Shown one piece after another: positions 40,391 through 42,501 of a stretch of 42,501 nucleotides of DNA. Both the position numbers and the translations under genes were made by a program. Position 1 is the first letter of the stretch. Each line of letters starts with the position of its first letter. Location: the NCBI GenBank assembly GCA_947629945.1, contig CANRFR010000011.1, positions 1 to 42,501 on the forward strand, read 5' to 3'. This DNA is from an uncultured Clostridia bacterium (GTDB lineage Bacteria > Bacillota > Clostridia > Oscillospirales > Ruminococcaceae). The notes under the pieces were generated by a model. It saw only the letters and a list, made by a program, of their open reading frames with translations, was not told where the DNA came from and ran no database searches.

Positions 40391-41647
40391 ATGAAACCGA
40401 TAGTCAGAAACCTTAAGGACGTTTACCCGGCTGCCCAGACCGAGTCGCAGCTTCAGCGCTACAGAGCCGCCGAGATCGGCTTTGCCGAACATTTCGGAGA
40501 ACTCGGTGCACACCGATTTTTCTCAGCACCCGGGCGTACGGAGATCTGTGGCAACCACACCGATCACAACAACGGCAAAGTGTTCGCGGCAAGCGTCGAT
40601 CTCGACGTTATCGCGGTGGTTGAGCAGACCGACGACGGTTTTGTAACAATAAAATCCGACGGCTTCCCCGAAGACAAAATTGATATTAACGACCTCGATG
40701 TTCACGAGGACGAGAAAAACACCTCCGCGTCACTGATACGCGGAGTTCTTAAAGGATTTCGGAAAAACGGACACAAAATAGGTTCATTCCGCGCCTACAC
40801 CACCTCCACGGTAATGAAAGGCTCGGGACTTTCAAGCTCCGCGGCGTTTGAAGTGCTTTTGGGCACGATACTTACACATTTATACAACGGAGGGCAGATT
40901 TCTCCCGTAAAGATCGCACAGATATCGCAGTTCGCCGAAAACGTCTATTTCGGCAAGGCTTCGGGGCTGATGGATCAAATGGCGTGCGCCTATGGCGGTT
41001 TTGTGGCTATCGATTTTAAAGATAACGACATTCCCGTTATTGAAAACATCCAATGCGATTTTGAAAAATACAAACACGCCCTCTGTATTGTAGATACAAA
41101 GGGCGACCACGCCGACCTGTCGGACGAGTACTCGGCTATCCCCAACGAGATGAAAGCAGTCGCGCGCTTTTTCGACTGCGAAACGCTGCGTTCTCTTTCA
41201 CTCGACGACATAATGCTGAACATCAATATTTTGCGCGATAAATTCGGCGACCGCGCCGTGCTCCGCGCCATTCACTTCTTCCACGAAAACGAGCGCGTGG
41301 AAAAGGTAGTCCACGCGCTTAAACACGAAGAATTCGATAACTTCCTGCTGTCCGTCAAGGAAAGCGGCGACAGCTCGTTTAAATATTTGCAGAACATCTA
41401 TGCGAACAGCGACATTAAACATCAGTGCCTGTCTGTAGGTCTCAACATCGCGGAAAGTACGCTGCACCGCAAAGGCGCGTGCCGAGTTCACGGCGGCGGA
41501 TTTGCCGGAACTATTCAAGCGTTCGTGCCGTTTGAAGCGCTAAAGCAATTCCGTATGAATATGGAGAAAGTGTTCGGCATAGGGTCATGCCACGTTCTTT
41601 CAATACGTAATGTAGGCGGCTGCGAAGTTTTAATTGATAATGCATAA
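40391..41647 (+). CDS. galK: Galactokinase
   Basis: The 418-residue GHMP kinase phosphorylates galactose at C1. The galactokinase signature GRTEICGNHTDHNNG is at residues 48-62, the ATP loop is MKGSGLSSSAAFEV, and the third GHMP motif is HGGGFAGTIQAF. Catalytic Asp is probably in SGLMDQMACAYGG. The ribosome site GGAGG precedes the ATG. galT and galE are not in the window. Its last residues LIDNA and stop lie in an inverted heptad array. A small palindrome (ACCTT-GTTT-AAGGT, 40351-40364) lies upstream of the start. Confidence 0.94.
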   Translation: MKPIVRNLKDVYPAAQTESQLQRYRAAEIGFAEHFGELGAHRFFSAPGRTEICGNHTDHNNGKVFAASVDLDVIAVVEQTDDGFVTIKSDGFPEDKIDINDLDVHEDEKNTSASLIRGVLKGFRKNGHKIGSFRAYTTSTVMKGSGLSSSAAFEVLLGTILTHLYNGGQISPVKIAQISQFAENVYFGKASGLMDQMACAYGGFVAIDFKDNDIPVIENIQCDFEKYKHALCIVDTKGDHADLSDEYSAIPNEMKAVARFFDCETLRSLSLDDIMLNINILRDKFGDRAVLRAIHFFHENERVEKVVHALKHEEFDNFLLSVKESGDSSFKYLQNIYANSDIKHQCLSVGLNIAESTLHRKGACRVHGGGFAGTIQAFVPFEALKQFRMNMEKVFGIGSCHVLSIRNVGGCEVLIDNA

Positions 41648-41721
41648 TTAATTTTTGCGGAAATAAATGCGCCGCAAAGCGGCGCACCTTAATTATACAC
41701 TGTACATTGTCAATTGTCCAA
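41632..41721. repeat. Inverted heptad element shared by the galK and hflX 3' ends
   Basis: Left arm units read ATTGATA, ATGCATA, ATTAATT; right arm units read TGTACAT (41701-41707), TGTCAAT (41708-41714) and TGTCCAA (41715-41721). Between them is the hairpin GCGCCGC-AAA-GCGGCGC (41669-41685). The last codons of both convergent genes lie in the arms. Confidence 0.78.
41668..41686. terminator. GC-rich hairpin between galK and hflX
   Basis: An 8-bp stem including the outer T-A pair (TGCGCCGC with GCGGCGCA) and an AAA loop, between two convergent genes. It may end both transcripts, but only a weak T-run follows in either direction. Confidence 0.55.
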
Positions 41722-42501
41722 CGAGCGAACGATCTACCAACGCGTCGGCTTCGATACCGTTTTCGGTATAGTTTTCCTCGAAAACCTTTCCTTTTTCGCG
41801 TATCTTAGCGAGTATACCCGTCTTATCATACGGCAGCAGCAGCTTCATACGCTTAGCGGTCTGCGGGAGATTTCTTGCGATAGCCGCCAAAAGTTCGTCG
41901 ATACCTTGGTTTTTCAGAGCGCTTATCTTTACCGTGGAATCATCCGTCGGGATATTCTCCGAGAGCTTGTCGCATTTGTTGAGCACTGTCACAACGGGAA
42001 TTTCCGCCGCGCCGAGTTCGGCTAGCGTTTTCAGCGTTACATCGGCTTTTTCGGCGGCTTCCGAGTCGGAAACGTCGCAAACGTGGAGAATAATGTCCGC
42101 GCAGGCGGCTTCTTCCAGCGTTGACTTGAACGCTTCAACAAGGTGGTGCGGCAAACGGCGGATAAGCCCTACCGTGTCGACCAAAAGCAGACTTCTTCCG
42201 TCGGGCAGTTCAATAGCCCGAGCGGTAGGGTCAAGGGTCGCAAAGAGTTTGTCCTCGGCGAGAACGTCCGCGCCCGTAAGAAGATTCAGCAGCGTGGACT
42301 TTCCCGCATTGGTATAGCCGACTACCGCGCCAACCTGAACGCTGTCTTTTTTGCGGCGTTCGCGGGAGTAGCCGCGGCGCTTTTCAAGTTCGCGCAGTTC
42401 CTCAGAGAGTTTGTCTATCCTACGGCGAATGTGACGGCGGTCGGTCTCGAGTTGGGTTTCGCCCGGACCGCGTGTGCCGATACCGCCGCCAAGTCTGGAC
42501 A
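41693..42501 (-). CDS. hflX: GTPase HflX, N-terminus outside window
   Basis: The frame is open from the window edge to the stop at 41693, so about 269 C-terminal residues are visible. They begin in the N-terminal domain with GGIGTRGPGETQLETDRRHI, a signature of HflX. The GTPase domain follows with P-loop GYTNAGKST, switch FATLDPTAR, DTVGLI and the NKCD motif for guanine. HflX is a ribosome-associated GTPase that splits stalled ribosomes under stress. An internal ATG at 42184 is not the start. The C-terminal residues GQLTMYSV are encoded by the heptad repeat, so the normal end has been replaced or extended. Confidence 0.95.
   Translation of the reverse strand, partial: SRLGGGIGTRGPGETQLETDRRHIRRRIDKLSEELRELEKRRGYSRERRKKDSVQVGAVVGYTNAGKSTLLNLLTGADVLAEDKLFATLDPTARAIELPDGRSLLLVDTVGLIRRLPHHLVEAFKSTLEEAACADIILHVCDVSDSEAAEKADVTLKTLAELGAAEIPVVTVLNKCDKLSENIPTDDSTVKISALKNQGIDELLAAIARNLPQTAKRMKLLLPYDKTGILAKIREKGKVFEENYTENGIEADALVDRSLVGQLTMYSV

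Noticed and set aside
41693-42184. A short 163-residue GTPase starting at an internal ATG
   Set aside because: The frame continues upstream to the window edge with the HflX signature and P-loop, so the internal ATG is not a start.

Overview
The window looks like chromosomal DNA from a Gram-positive, low-to-mid G+C Clostridia-type bacterium, most likely an Oscillospiraceae/Ruminococcaceae gut lineage (inferred). The grounds are a spoIIIA sporulation operon, a clostridial type II fatty acid synthesis cluster, secreted fibronectin type III and BspA-type leucine-rich repeat proteins, a surface protein ending in an NPETG sortase-type signal, and many consensus sigma-A promoters with 17-bp spacers. 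No tRNA, rRNA, CRISPR array or transposase gene was seen.

Layout. 1-2086 (minus): a three-gene set of VTC-domain protein, DUF4956 membrane protein and a Cthe_2159-like lipoprotein (cut by the window edge). 2345-5374 (plus): spoIIIAA to spoIIIAE, ending in a strong terminator with no AF/AG/AH after it. 5458-6387 (minus): cysK. 6609-11894 (minus): two tandem secreted FN3 proteins with near-identical 3' halves and the same UUCG-loop terminator. 12049-18024 (minus): glycolytic genes pgk, tpiA and gpmI with a small ORF, an SMI1/KNR4 gene and an acyltransferase gene broken by a 151-bp MITE. 18317-27055 (minus): acpP, then the fatty acid synthesis cluster, read as fabH-fabG-fabF-accB-fabZ-(coiled-coil ORF)-accC-accD-(unknown)-accA. 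27453-32257 (plus): fabD-aroE-aroK-(unknown)-amidohydrolase-fumarase alpha. 32328-35819 (minus): large surface protein. 36342-38885 (plus): degenerate GGDEF/EAL protein. 39177-41647 (plus): RodA/FtsW-type protein and galactokinase. 41693-42501 (minus): hflX, cut by the window edge.

How the genes fit together. The central 15 kb supplies malonyl-CoA (accABCD), loads it on ACP (fabD, acpP) and elongates it (fabH, fabF, fabG, fabZ); no enoyl-ACP reductase gene is present. pgk, tpiA and gpmI are consecutive glycolytic steps. aroE and aroK are consecutive shikimate steps.

The least expected content is repetitive DNA: a MITE whose precise removal restores an intact acyltransferase frame, a short relative of it in the loop of a palindrome before the rodA-type gene, and a family of 7-bp-periodic repeats (TGTCAAY-like) at the 3' ends of tpiA, pgk, fabF, galK and hflX that in three cases supplies the last codons and/or the stop. 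I saw no clear new defence or biosynthetic system. The VTC/DUF4956/Cthe_2159 set, the degenerate GGDEF/EAL protein and the heptad repeats are the best candidates for new biology.
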